Counted from the stretch's first letter, positions 10,504 to 21,550 are shown. The stretch is 64,000 nt of DNA from Plotosus lineatus (GCA_024760905.1 CM045738.1:52036927-52100926), one strand, 5' to 3'. Numbers and translations: made by a program. The notes: generated by a model from the letters alone, not told the origin.

Positions 10504-10764
10504 CTTTTTCTTTCGGCTGTTCCCTTCAGGGGTCGCCACAGCAAATGATTTGCCTCCATCTCTCCCTATCCTCTGCATCTTCTACTCTTACTCCAACGAC
10601 CTTCATGTCCGCCTTCACCACATCCATAAATCTTCTCTTTGGTCTTCCTCTGGGCCTTCTGCCTGGTAGTTCCAACCTCAGCATCCTACTACCAATATAC
10701 TCACTATGCCTCCTCTGTACATGTCCAAACCATCTCAATCTATCTGTACATGTCCAAACCATCT

Positions 10765-10768
<4 letters not shown>
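10504..10768 (-). mobile_element. RTE-type LINE 3' end fragment
   Basis: The minus strand encodes RLRWFGHVQRRHSEYIGSRM, then GRRPRGRPKRRFMDVVKADM and ends in CGDP, the C-terminus of the RTE-type element seen more completely at 56840-58379. The 3' tail (minus strand gcgacccctgaagggaacagccgaaag) is at the low-coordinate end. The 5' side is truncated at a (TA)n tract. Confidence 0.8.
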
Positions 10769-10819
<51 letters not shown>

Positions 10820-10865
10820 ATTCTAAATATTTACAGCATTGAATATGTATTTATTGATATTATAT

Positions 10866-10914
<49 letters not shown>

Positions 10915-10919
<5 letters not shown>

Positions 10920-11164
10920 TCTGCCCTCAGATACATATACACTTGAATATAGGCCAGTCTACAAAGCCGTTCCCTTCTTTTCTTTTATTGTTTATTTATT
11001 TATGTATCTATTTATTTATTTACTTATATAATATATATGTATGTGTGTATGTTTGTATATGTATCTATTTTTGCACCCCCTACTGATGGTACCTCAAGAG
11101 CCTGTAACAGTGAATTTCTCCATTGTGAGATTAATAAAGCTGTATCGTATCGTATCGTATCGTA
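10915..11164 (+). mobile_element. Rex1-type LINE 3' untranslated tail
   Basis: The sequence from ctctgccctcagatacat through gaatttctccattgtgagat ends in a (TCGTA)n-like simple repeat at 11145-11164. The same sequence in reverse orientation lies at 25055-25310 next to a Rex1 RT fragment. This is therefore a very 5'-truncated copy with only the 3' tail. Confidence 0.65.
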
Positions 11165-11265
11165 TATACATGTGCGTATACGTTTGTCGGGTGTGATCCT
11201 ACTTCACGGAATTTGTTGGTCGCAGGGGGATCTCAGTCCCAATTAACTGTGGAAAGCGAGGGATC

Positions 11266-11269
<4 letters not shown>

Positions 11270-11323
<54 letters not shown>

Positions 11324-11543
11324 CAGGCCTCGAAAGTTTGCACAACCTATTTTTTGTTCACGGGTAAATGGTTCTGGTAACCTATAGTTTGTTCACCTAT
11401 AATAATTTGCGTAACCCATCAGTTATGCAAAATGGTTGCCTGAAATTTCAAGTTCTAAAAGAATCGAACATTTGGATTTTTCACAGAGAAAGACCACTAT
11501 TACATGTAACTGGAAATGAGGAACAAAATAGTGATCAGTTATA

Positions 11544-11625
<82 letters not shown>

Positions 11626-11640
11626 CACACACACAAACAT
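11270..11640. repeat. (TG)n and (TA)n microsatellites around a short unassigned stretch
   Basis: (TG)n runs from 11269 to about 11312, and (TA)n with interruptions from 11538 to 11625. Bases 11320-11530 between them contain no recognisable gene or repeat. Confidence 0.85.
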
Positions 11641-12344
11641 ATATTTAGTTTTGGCAGAAGCCGGAGTTCATTTATGTATGGAACCGGAAGTATTTTATAA
11701 AAGCGAGTGGTCATGAAACCGAAGTTGTGTGTGTGAGTCTTCACGTCTTAGGGCAGTTATAGAAGCCGTATTAATAGCAAACAGAGGGTTTATAGTCCTG
11801 GCATGTCGTAAACTGGTAATGCCGCAAATGGCCGGATTACCGTAAATCGTCTCCGACTCTACTAACCTAATAAGTTTGCCTAGTAACTTTAGCGTTAAAA
11901 ATGTCTGAATCGGCAGGAATTGTTCATGAAAAAACATTTTAAAAATATCCTTTTAAAGATGACGTCGAAATACTAGATATCAGTTCAGATTCTGAGTCTG
12001 AGCAGGACATGGAGTCCGAGTCAACTGATGATGAATGTGATGTCACCAAGGACTCATTCAAGGACTCTTGAATGTTCACACAAGCAGAACAGATTGTCAT
12101 TATAGTTTAGTTACTTTTAATCTCTCTCCATATTAGGATTTTTATAATAATCCATTATACCAGTGTCCATATTTTTATAATACTCCATTATGACAGAGTC
12201 TGACAAAAATACTTACATTTTAAATTGGTTACACAGTCATCACATATTGGTGCTATAGTTGTTAAAATGTTTGTGTTTTTATTGTATTAGAATAAGGTGC
12301 TATTTCTATTTTTGTTGTCCTTGAGTTTTTTCTCAGATTGATTT
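11641..12344. other. Unassigned stretch with a short acidic reading frame
   Basis: From 11900 a frame beginning MSESAGIVHEK meets a stop. After it, an acidic serine-rich run (DISSDSESEQDMES) ends at about 12071. Such acidic tails are common in transposases and in nuclear proteins, but there is too little to assign. The rest is A/T-rich with no visible structure. Confidence 0.3.
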
Positions 12345-12492
12345 GATCTGCATTGTTTGCCATAGCAATAGCTTTTTTGTGTTGGTGGCGCTGCTCCGTG
12401 GCGACACACGTTTGAAAGTGCTCTGACAATTTCTCTCGTTTTGTGCCTTGTGATGTTTTTATGTTTATTTATTTATACCAAAGTGAACAATC

Positions 12493-13315
12493 ATGAACAA
12501 AGAGGTGGTTTGCTGTATGTTTTTGACAATTTTCATCTTGAATGTGCTCGTTGAACATGGCTTGGCCATTCACTACAGCCAGGGTGAGAGAGGTGACAGA
12601 CGCCATGATGTAAGACGTCCACTCCAGTATGACCGGGACAAGTTATTTTCTCTCAGGGACAGAGCTGACGCTAGCACGTTGTTTATGGATTTACCCTCGG
12701 AATGTGTGTTCAGTGATTCTCAGGATGGATCTGGTAATTCAGGGAGGAAACACAGAAAACGAGGTAAGAGAGGAGAGGTGCGACGGCGAGTACGCGCGCG
12801 GAAATCCAGACCCCCACTACCTACATTGATGTTGTCCAACGTACGATCGCTAAGAAATAAACTTTCAGAACTTGATGCTTGTACGCGGTACCTGTATGAG
12901 TTTAGAGACAGTTGTTTGATATGCCTGACAGAAACATGGCTCAACAGTTCCGTTGATGACAGTACCCTTATGCTACCCGGGTTCGGCTCCCCTATACGCT
13001 TAGACAGGAGGGTGGAGGATACAGGCAAGACCATAGGAGGTGGGGTGTGTATCTATGTGAATGAACGATGGTGTAAGAACTAGACAGTGAGAGACAAGAT
13101 ATGTACATCCGACATAGAGTTGCTATCGATATCCCTGAGACCATCATATCTGCCTAGAGAGTTCGGGCAATTATTTGTTGTTCTTGTGTACATTCCCCCC
13201 CAGTGCCAACAACAACCAAGCTGCATCTGTAATACACGATCAAGTTCAGAAACTAGACTCAATCTCCCCAGAAGCCCCCAAGTTCGTGCTAGGCGATTTT
13301 AACGGTGCTACGCTC
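12493..13315 (+). pseudogene. Rex1/Babar endonuclease domain (one stop, one frameshift)
   Basis: The frame opens at ATG 12493 with a hydrophobic N-terminus (VVCCMFLTIFILNVLVEHG), a basic stretch (GRKHRKRGKRGEVRRRVRAR), then the endonuclease: LSNVRSLRNKLSEL, LICLTETWLN, GGGVCIYVNERWC. A TAG at 13081 interrupts it, and the same frame resumes as LLSISLRPSYLP and LFVVLVYIPP. A shift at the C-run 13195-13202 moves it into the next frame (SANNNQAAS, KFVLGDFNGATL). These are two clear inactivating lesions, or one lesion plus a homopolymer sequencing error. Confidence 0.85.
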
Positions 13316-15530
13316 AAGTCTGTCTTACCTAATTATGAGCAGTATGTGAAGTGTGCAACACGAAAACAGAGAACAATCGACCTATGTTACGGTAACATCA
13401 AACACGCCTATAAAGCCATCGCCAAGCCGCCCATCGGCGCCTCTGACCACAACTCTATCTTCATGCTGCCTTCCTACAAGCAGAAACTGAAGACGCAGAA
13501 GGTGCAGACAAAGTGTGTCAGATCCTGGGACCCTGAGTCAGTAGAGCGGCTGCAAGGTTGTTTCGACTGCACCGACTGGGACATGTTTTTTGATAACTGT
13601 GACGACCCTTCCACAGTAGCTGACACCATCACCAGCTATATCAAGTTTTGTGTGGACAGTGTTATCCCCCAGAGAGAGATTAAACTGTACCCTAATAACA
13701 AGCCCTGGGTAACGAAAGAACTCAAAGTGCTCTTAAACGAGAAGAAAAGGTTGTTCTGTGCTAAGGATACTGTTCAGCTGAAATCTATTCAGAGAGATAT
13801 TAACATGCAGATAAAGAAGTGCAAGGAGGACTATAAAGACAAAGTCGAGTCCCAGTTCCGCTCGAACAACACCAGACAAGCGTGGCAGGGTGTCAAGAAC
13901 ATGATTGGCTGTCCTCGTAAGCAATCATCAATCAGCACAGGAGACGACAACAGTTACTCGGAGGACCTCAACAAGTTCTACGCCAGATTCGACACCTACG
14001 ACTTCAGTGATGAACGCAGCATCATCCACGACAAGATCAATGCCCTGAACGACGACAACATCACCATTACACCGGAGGCCGTCAAACACCAGTTCTCCAG
14101 ACTCAATATAAGGAAAGCTTCAGGACCCGATTCTCTTGATGGAATAATTCTCAAACAGTGCTGTGAACAGTTGTGTAATGTGTTTTCGAAATTATACCAA
14201 CTCTCCATCGACAGCCATGTGATACCCTCAGTTTGGAAAACATCAAAGATTGTCCCAGTCCCAAAGAAGGCTAACTCCACTCAGATGAACGATTTTAGAC
14301 CTGTGGCCCTTACATCCATTGCAATGAAGTGTTTCGAACGTATTGTGCTAAATTTCTTATTGTGTGATGTTCAACACTTGATGGATCCATATCAGTTTGC
14401 ATACAGGGCAAGGAGAGGTGTTGAGGATGCCAAACTTGTTATTTTAAACAGTATATACAAGCACTTAGATCTTACCCAGATCTTATGTTAGAATTCTCTT
14501 TGTTGATTTTTCATCTGCTTTTAATACCATTCAGCCTCACATTTTATTGTCTAAGCTTTTAAACATGGGTGTAAACAGCAAGGTTTTATTGTGGATTGAG
14601 AGTTTTTTAACCGAAAGACCCCAATTTGTTATTTTTAATTCATCTTGTTCATCTTTGTTGTTCACCAACACTGGAGCCCCCCAAGGTTGTGTTATATCAC
14701 CGGTCTTATTCACATTGTATACCAATGATTGTGTAAGCCAAGCGTTAAACTGTCTGACGGTCAAGTTTGCTGACGACGCCGCTTTGGTTGGACTTATACA
14801 AGACAATGAACTGTGCTATAGATCCGAAATTGACAGATTTGTGACCTGGTGCGAGGACAATTATTTAAAGTTAAACGTTTCAAAGACAAAGGAAATGGTG
14901 ATTAATTTTCGCAGCAAACAAGTCGTATCTGGACCTGTGATTATCAAGGACGAGTGTGTGGATATTGTTGAGGAATACAAGTACCTCGGGACAATTATCG
15001 ATAACAAATTGAACTGGAACTCTTAACACCGATGCAGTTCTCAAAAAATGTCAACAGAGACTACACTTCCTTCGAAAATTACGGTCCTTTAATGTTAGTG
15101 CCAGTGTTATGTCGTTATTTTACCATTGTTTTGTTGAAAGTGTTCTAACCTTTTCTTTTCAATGTTGGTACGGTGCTTTATCTTTAAATAACAAATCACG
15201 TTTAGATAAACTTGTTTTAATTGCTGCCAAAGTAGCGGGAATCACTTTTTACGATTTGTCTTATCTCTATGAAAAACGTGTTTTAAAGTTAGCTTTGAAG
15301 ATTTTATCTGATCCTGACCATCTTCTTCTTCTTCTTCTTCTTTTACTTTCGGCTGCTCCCTTCAGGGGTCGCCACAGCAAATCATCCGCCTCCACCTCAC
15401 CCGGTCCTCCGCATCTTCTTTTCTGAACCATGTCTTATACAAAGAGTATGTTTTGCTGCCTTCTGGACGAAGATATTTGTTGCCACGTTTTAAAACCAAT
15501 AGAGCTTTTAAAACCTTTGTTCCATTCAGC
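13316..15530 (+). pseudogene. Rex1/Babar reverse transcriptase and C-terminus (broken)
   Basis: The frame up to 14491 carries RTIDLCYGNIKHAYKA (end of the endonuclease), an extended linker, then RT blocks NIRKASGPDSLDG, VWKTSKIVPVPKK, NDFRPVALTSIAMK and DPYQFAYRARRGVEDA. After a shift near 14485 it continues VDFSSAFNTI, GAPQGCVISPVLF, the active site FADDAALVG at about 14765 and YKYLGTIIDNKLNW. The C-terminal LSLNNKSRLDKLVLIAAKVAG segment lies in 15109-15310. An RTE fragment interrupts it, and RLLNDC then a stop appears near 15530. Confidence 0.88.
15318..15423 (-). mobile_element. RTE-type LINE 3' tail fragment inserted in Rex1
   Basis: Reading the minus strand gives the RTE terminal motif ggcgacccctgaagggagcagccgaaag followed by a (aag)n run. 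Rex1 coding sequence is recognisable on both sides (before 15318 and after 15424). Confidence 0.75.
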
Positions 15531-15699
15531 ATCCGTCTTTTAAATGATTGTTGAGCTTGTTCATGTTATCTACCATGTGTCATGTATCATGTATATGTCT
15601 TGTTTTTAAATGTTTAATGTCACCACTTTCAAATGTACAAAGAATTCCCGTACGGGTAATAAAGTTTTGTCATTGTCATTGTCATTGTCATAGTGGCCT

Positions 15700-15851
15700 T
15701 AGGGGCCATTCCCATGTGATGCAAGTTAAAAGGTCAAGATTGGATGTTAGAAAATACTTTTTTAGTGACCGTACAGTCACCATGTGGAACAGCTTACCAC
15801 AATATGTAATCAGTTCATCAACAGTAAACGAATTTAAAATTAATTATGATT
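15700..15851 (+). pseudogene. C-terminal scrap of a LINE reverse transcriptase
   Basis: Translates RKYFFSDRTVTMWNSLP followed by SSTVNEFK, the C-terminal motif frequent in jockey/I/CR1-type LINE proteins. Only about 45 codons remain. The SINE at 15865 is inserted right after it. Confidence 0.5.
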
Positions 15852-15864
15852 ATTATTATAATGG

Positions 15865-16215
15865 GGCAGTGGTGGTCTAGTGGTATAGGGCGCTGGATCG
15901 CTGATCCAAAGGTTGGGAGTTCGAGTCCCACTCTCCACAGGGTTGTCACTGTCCCCCCCCCAGTGCAGCTAACTGGGTTATCAAAGGCGGGCCATGTCTC
16001 TCACTGTCTATGGTGAGAGGCATGTAAAAGAACCATTGCTGACTTTCGTAAAGAGTAGGCTGCAAAGTCGTCAGCGTGTTTCTGTCCCTTGCTAAAAGGG
16101 TTGTGACAGGAAGGGCATCCGACGTAAAAACCTCTGCCAAATCAAACATGCGAATCAAATGATTCGCTGTGGCGACTCCCGAGTAAAAGGGAAAAAGCCG
16201 AAAGGAAGACAGACA
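15865..16215 (+). mobile_element. tRNA-derived SINE, type A, with 13-bp target duplication
   Basis: A perfect 13-bp direct repeat attattataatgg occurs at 15852-15864 and 16216-16228, bounding the copy. It has an A-box-like tggtctagtgg, B-box-like gttcgagtccc, the family body and a 3' tail tggcgactcccgagtaaaag followed by ggaaaaagccgaaaggaag. This is the best complete example of the family in the window. Confidence 0.92.
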
Positions 16216-16228
16216 ATTATTATAATGG

Positions 16229-17270
16229 TTTTTGAGTTGTTATAAGTTAAGTTGCTATCAGTCAATGATGTGTGCTTTTATGTACAACTTTGTACAAATT
16301 TCCGTTTTCACATAATAAAATGTTTTCAATGTTGTTTTCTATCCACAACTTTGAAGGTTATGGTTTTTTTTATCATCATGCTGAGAATCGTGAAAGAGCG
16401 CTGGTTATGTGTGCTTTAAGTTCTATCCTGGATTTCTTCTCTACTGGTAAGGTATAATTGTGGTCTTTTGTATTTATGTGTACTTGCCTCATTTGGAGTT
16501 AGTTGTCGTCATTAACATTTTTAAGTATAGGATTCTTCACCGGTCCCATAGTCTTATTGTAGTGCTTAATCAGCAGTAGGTTCGGGCTCCCTTAAGGTGC
16601 GAATTAGAGGCAGGACCCATTGAAAGTATCGGCCGCTAAAAATATAATGTTTCTAGTGGTTAGCAACGCAGAACAAGTACTTTGAATAAAATTGTAATTT
16701 AACAGTTTTCTTGCCTTTGTTGTCGTAGGACTATCAGGCCTAAGGTCTTAAAACAGATTGCAGTCATGTGCCTTAAACCCATTACTGTTCTCACTTCTTT
16801 TAGACCCAGAAGAACATACCAACAAGCCAGTGATCATACTATCACCAACCTTACCTACCGTCTATTGCTTTTGCAGTCTCAAATGAGGGTGGCAGGTGGA
16901 CTCTGAAAAGAACCAGGCCGATATGCAGCTCCAAAGTTTCTTCATCGTGCCAACTAAGGGAAATTTTCCTTGCCACCTTCACCACAAGCTTGCTCACTAG
17001 GGATGTGCAGGGGTTTTTGAAAAATGTTTAAATTCCTTTGTACTTTGTAAATTCCTACTTTTACATTATGAAGCTGCTTTGCAACAATGTCAATAGCAAA
17101 AAGTGCCATACAAATAAAACTCAACTGAATTGAATTTTGTGTTAAATCACAAATAGAATAAAATGCATAATTGTGAAGTTGGTCACAAACTGTCTTAATT
17201 TTTTTAAAAAAATATATTTTATTGTCTAGTTTATTTTTATTTTCATAAATAATGACAAAAACATTTACAT
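16229..17270. other. Unassigned single-copy-looking stretch
   Basis: No repeat or gene is recognised. A short open segment at about 16345-16447 ends in ctactg followed by gtaagg, a plausible splice donor, but no matching acceptor or homology was seen. The rest is A/T-rich. Confidence 0.3.
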
Positions 17271-17276
17271 ATACGC

Positions 17277-17588
17277 GGGGCAGTGGTGGTCTAGTGGTAT
17301 AGGGTGCTGGATTGCTGATCCTAAGGTTAGGGGTTCACGTCTCACTCTCCACAAGGTTGTCACTGTCCCCCAAGTGCAGCTAACTGGGTTATCAAAGGCT
17401 CTGTTTATAGTGAGAGGCATGTAAAGGAACCATTGCTGACTTTCGTAAAGAGTCGCAAAGCCATCAGCCTGTTTCTGTCTCTTGCTAGAGGACTGTGTCA
17501 GGAAGGGCATCCGATGTAAAAACCTATGCCAAATCAAACATGCGAATGTGGCGACCCCTGATAAAGGGAAAAAGCCGAAAGGAAATCT
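17277..17588 (+). mobile_element. tRNA-derived SINE, type A
   Basis: Head ggggcagtggtggtctagtgg at 17277, B-box-like region near 17330, body with gcagctaactgggttatcaa and a tail gtggcgacccctgataaagg then gaaaaagccgaaaggaaa. Flanking aaaaacat-type sequence near 17253 and 17598 may be a degraded target duplication. Confidence 0.88.
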
Positions 17589-18255
17589 CAATGCCAAAAA
17601 CATATACATCAACAGAAAACATTTAAATGATTTTGTCATGGCAACTGTTTTTTTTTTTTTTTTTTTTTTACTTCTTCATAATTTACTTTAAAACTAAAAA
17701 TATCTTAGTTTACCGCCAAATTTCAACTATGAATTTGATAAAACAGGGTAACTCTGTTTCGAGAAAAAGGCGCGCGAGAAAAGCTGAGGGTTTTGACCCG
17801 AATGGCGCTCCATACTGAATAAACAGATGGATGCGGCCAGAGGAAGCACTCCAGCGTGTATGAGGTTTTATTTCTGCAATACAGTATTAGTAAATTGATT
17901 CCTCCGGGAACTGACTGTCCCTTATACGAGGTAAGATTGTTTTATAATGCTATACCGTGTGAAAATGTGCTTTCTTGAAATATGAACGTGAATAGTGTTG
18001 AGGCTACGTGCAGTCTTGGTACCGCAGATATAAGATTATTAACAAGTGATTCTGAGGAAAAAGTGACTTAATACTAATTTTACTTTCCGTTTAAATATAG
18101 GATAATAATAGTACAGCTTCTTATCTTTTGGATTTTATTGTTAGAGGACACCTACCCCTGTGCTTTAGTCTCCTAGCATTCTTTTGCCATGTCTGTCACT
18201 GTAAATTGTGAGAGGCATGTAAAAGAACCACCACTGACTTTGTAAAGACTAGCCC
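17589..18255. other. A/T-rich unassigned stretch with a SINE scrap
   Basis: A T-run lies at 17648-17669. Bases 18188-18250 contain a diverged fragment of the type A SINE body (gtgagaggcatgtaaaagaacca). Nothing else is recognised. Confidence 0.4.
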
Positions 18256-18482
18256 AGGGGTCGGCAACCTTTGCCATTCAAAGAGCTATTTGGACCCGTT
18301 TTCCACATTAAAGAAAACACCGGGAGCCACGAATCCTTTTTTGACATTTAAAATCAAATAACTCTGCATATAATGTTTTCCCCCTTTTCCCTTCATGTTA
18401 ATATAAAACAACAACGTGTTGCATTGATTTAACGGACAGCAAAGACAATTAAATAACAATTCTTCTTCCAACACAAACATTT
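18256..18482 (+). mobile_element. hAT-type non-autonomous element, copy 1
   Basis: Begins caggggtcggcaacctttgcc, a terminus typical of hAT (Charlie-like) elements, followed by caaagagctatttggac. A second copy at 41258-41465 shares tgttaatataaaacaacaac and gtgttgcattgattt. The far end is not identified. Confidence 0.6.
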
Positions 18483-18823
18483 AGATTAAAAAAAAAATCA
18501 CCAGCCTCTCTGTGACCCTAATTAGGATTAAGTGGTTCAGAAAATGATTGAACGTGTTCGAGTCCTTGTATTTTTTTTTTAAAGAAAAAGAATACCTGTC
18601 CCACGAAGTGTGGGACGGGTGCAGCCAGATGTGTTAACGGATTGGGTAGTCTACCTCACCATCCCTTCGTGGGATTTTCCTTTTCTTTATTTGTTATATT
18701 AATGTTGTTTTGTCATATTTTTAACTTACAAAAAACAACAACAACACAGAAAACATATGAAGACTTATTTTTAAGAAGGAACCTGCTTAACATTCTTTTA
18801 AATAATGATGAGATTTCCTCTCG
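18483..18823. other. Unassigned stretch
   Basis: Contains a short diverged inverted pair (cccacgaagtgtgggac at 18600-18616). No gene or known repeat is seen otherwise. Confidence 0.25.
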
Positions 18824-19060
18824 GCTTTTTCCCTTTATCAGGGGTCGCCACAGCGAATGATTCGCATGTTTGATTTGGCATAGGTTTTTACATCAGATGC
18901 CCTTTCTGACACAACCCTTTAGCAAGGGACAGAAACATGCTGACGGCTTTGCAGCCTACTCTTTACAAAAGTCAGCAGTGGTTCTTTTACATGAAACTCT
19001 CATCATAGACAGTGAGAGATATGGCCGGCCTTTGATAACCCAGTTAGCTGCACTTGTGCT
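18824..19060 (-). mobile_element. tRNA-derived SINE, type A, 5'-truncated
   Basis: Minus-strand copy: the tail (minus strand gtggcgacccctgataaagg) lies near 18840, and the body with agcatgtttctgtccc and gggttatcaaaggc runs to about 19050. The tRNA-like head is missing, as expected for incomplete reverse transcription. Confidence 0.85.
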
Positions 19061-19786
19061 GATCTTGATGTTCTTGCTCAGTAATCATCAACAGTTTCCA
19101 TTGCATGACATCAGATGTTCTTTCTGAAAGATATAGATGGTTATCTGAGGAATTCAGTGTCTTTGTCAGAGTTTGGGACTAGGTGTCTCTGATGTCATTT
19201 GGTGATGTAATGATTGATTAATTGTCATTAATTGCGACGTGTAAGGGATACTATGTTTTCTGGGGCTCTCCGCATGTGTTGCAGACACTTCTTGAAAACA
19301 CTCTAGAAGTGCTGGTTCTTTGAGGATTTATTTTGTACTGATGTTGAGTGTTCCTGAAGGCATGCCCTACCAAGATATCAAAACTGCCTCACCATAAGCC
19401 ATTTTTTCAAGTTAACAGAGGTCAATAATTCAAAAATGTCCGTTAACACTCTAGAGTTATACTCTAGAGCATTTTTTTTCTCTCGCATCAGGTGCTAATT
19501 TATTGTAGTTATTAGAGCTGGGTATTGCCTAGATTTTGTGTATTGCAATATATTGCGATTTCTAGCATGTATTGCGATATATTGCAAGAAGAATTCTAAA
19601 TTAAGTGTGCCCGTTCTTGACAGTATTCTTCATTTCAAAAAGAGAAATCAGCAACATTAAAAACATTGTTTTTAGTCATTAAAATAAAAATGCTAAGCAT
19701 CAAGAAAAATCTACTTATTAAAATTTAATGTTTTAAACTTTGGCACAAACATTAACACTGAAATAGAATGCCGCATATTCAGCAAG
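19061..19786. other. Unassigned stretch with a possible MITE end
   Basis: Bases 19515-19600 contain the repeated motif tattgcaatatattgcgat, which is self-similar and resembles ends of short DNA elements. No coding potential was found. Confidence 0.25.
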
Positions 19787-20200
19787 ATCTTCTTTTCCTT
19801 TCGGCTGTTCCCTTTAGGGTTCGCCACAGTGAATTATCTGCCTCCATCTCACCCTATCCTCTGCATCTTCTTCTCATACTTCAGCGACCTTCACGTCCTC
19901 CTTCAGCACATCCATAAATCTTCTCTTTGGTCTTCCTCGAGGCCTTCTGTCTGGTAGTTACAACCTCAGCATCCTACAACCAATATACTCACTATCCCGC
20001 CTCTGTACATGTCCAAACCATCTCAATCTAATCTCGCTGACTTTGTCTCCAAAACCTCTTACATGTGCTGTCCCTCCGATGTGTTAATTCCTGATCCTAT
20101 TCATCCTCGTTACTTCCAAAGAGAACCTCAAAATTTTCATCTTTGCGACCTCCAGCTCTGCCTCCTGTCTTTTTCCCAGTGCCACTGTTTCTAAACCATA
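19787..20200 (-). mobile_element. RTE-type LINE 3' end fragment
   Basis: The minus-strand tail gcgaaccctaaagggaacagccgaaagg lies at 19797-19825 and is followed by coding sequence for the RTE C-terminus up to YGLETVALGKRQEAELEV near 20170. A different element (CAGTAGG MITE) starts at 20201. Confidence 0.82.
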
Positions 20201-20422
20201 CAGTAGGCCTTTGACATTCGCGGGGGTTCGATTCCGGGCCCTCCCGCAAATCAAGATAATCCGCGAGTTCTGGACCCGGAAGTAAAACCCCATGTATTAT
20301 GTCACATGCGCGAATGAGCAGCTGGAAGTAAAATACTATGTATTTATTACATGCACTAAAATATGCTTCTTAAACACATTCTATAGATAGTCTTACTCAT
20401 TAATTCAGTATTAATGGAGTTA
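20201..20422 (+). mobile_element. CAGTAGG-type MITE, copy 1 of 3
   Basis: Starts cagtaggcctttgacattcg directly after TA at 20199-20200 and carries two short cggaagtaaaa or ggaagtaaaa blocks. Copies lie at 27767-27990 and, inverted, at 23990-24250. Only one terminus is clear. It has no coding sequence. Confidence 0.65.
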
Positions 20423-21075
20423 ATGTCCAAACCATCTCAATCTAATCTCGCTGACTTTGTCTCCAAAACCTCTTACATGTGCTGTCCCTCTGATGTTCTC
20501 ATTCCTGATCGTATCCATCCTCGTTACTCCTAAAGAGAACCTCAACATTTTCATCTCTGCTACCTCAAGCTCTGCCTCCTGTCTTTTCCCCAGGGCCACT
20601 GTTTCTAAACCATACAACATCGTTGGCCTCAACACTGTCTTGTATACTTTTCCTGTCATTCTTGCCGATACCCTCCTATCACACATCACACCGGACACTT
20701 TTCTCCAACCATTCCAACCTGCCTGCACACGCTTCTTCACCTCTTTTCCACACTCTCCACTGCTTTGGACTGTTGAGCCTAAGTACTTAAAATCCTGCAC
20801 CTTCCTTATCTCTGCTCCCTGTAACCTCACCGTTCCTCTTGGGTCCTTGTCATTCATACATATGTATTCTGTTCTACTGAGGCAAACCTTCATTCCTCTC
20901 CTTTCCAGGGCATACCTCCACCTCTCTAGATTCTCCCGCACTTGTTCTCTGCTCTCACTGCAGATCACAATGTCATCTGCAAACATCATAGTCCTTGGAG
21001 ATTCTGGTCTAACCTCGTCTGTCAGCCTGTCCATCACCATAGCAAACAAGAAGGGGCTCAGAGCTGACCCTTGAT
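20423..21075 (-). mobile_element. RTE-type LINE fragment (RT to C-terminus)
   Basis: The minus-strand frame 21049-20420 reads MFAMVMDRLTDEVR, FADDIVICSESREQV, FKYLGSTVQSSGECGKEVKK, YGLETVALGKRQ and RLRWFGH without interruption, about 209 codons of RT palm, thumb and C-terminal domain. Both ends are cut: no 3' tail and no RT N-terminus. Its first 195 bases duplicate coding sequence already present at 20009-20200. Confidence 0.88.
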
Positions 21076-21229
21076 GCAGTCAAGAAAACGGGAGAGTATG
21101 GCTACGAAATACATATAGGCTATGCAGTAATCTATTCTGTTTACTTCACGAATTATTTAAACTATGAGCTGCGAGTTATTTACTTTTCTCAGAATCACTT
21201 TTTTTTATATAACTATGATTTCTCACATA

Positions 21230-21550
21230 ATCCTATGATTAATAAAAAAAACCCTAAACAAACAAAAAACAACCCAAAATCTTCCATCAAAACTAGTTAC
21301 ATTGTTGTGAAGTGTGCATTTAAGTGTGCGCACGTGCGAGTATATATATATTTTATTTACATCTTATGCACTATTTTTGAATGTTTAATTATTATAAGCA
21401 TTTATAGAAATTAATATGTATTTATTGATGTAATATACACATACATATACGTATACATCAGTCGGTGGGGGGAGGGTTGATCCTACTTTGCGGAATTTGG
21501 TGGTCATGGGGGGGATCTCGGACCCAATTTAACGCGTAAAGTGAGGGATC

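Larger units (their letters stand above)
10117..11269. mobile_element. MITE-like element with CAGGGATCCCT termini, filled by other insertions
   Basis: Starts cagggatccctc at 10117 after a TA at 10115-10116 and ends gagggatccctg at 11269, so the ends are inverted. A partial second copy with the same right end lies at 21240-21554. The interior holds (TA)n tracts, an RTE LINE 3' end on the minus strand (10500-10768) and a Rex1-type 3' tail (10915-11164). The element body of A-rich sequence (10190-10330) is shared with 21230-21330. Confidence 0.6.
12345..15692 (+). mobile_element. Rex1/Babar-type LINE, near full length
   Basis: Contains a 5' untranslated stretch, an N-terminal basic region, endonuclease, reverse transcriptase and a 3' end with (cattgt)n repeats at 15670-15692, the type of microsatellite 3' tail typical of CR1/Rex1-like LINEs. 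A fragment of RTE LINE 3' end is inserted at about 15318-15423, splitting the C-terminal coding part. Fish Rex1 copies are usually 5'-truncated, so a copy with its 5' region is notable. Start position is approximate. Confidence 0.8.

Noticed and set aside
10345..10842. Plus-strand open frames rich in isoleucine-tyrosine repeats
   Set aside because: They are translations of (TA)n microsatellites.
15865..16215. A functional tRNA gene from the A and B boxes
   Set aside because: The head does not fold into a clear cloverleaf with paired acceptor stem, and the unit recurs with a long body and target duplications, so it is a SINE.
16345..16455. Possible host exon ending in a good splice donor
   Set aside because: No convincing acceptor, no recognisable peptide and no partner exon; single donor-like sites are common by chance.
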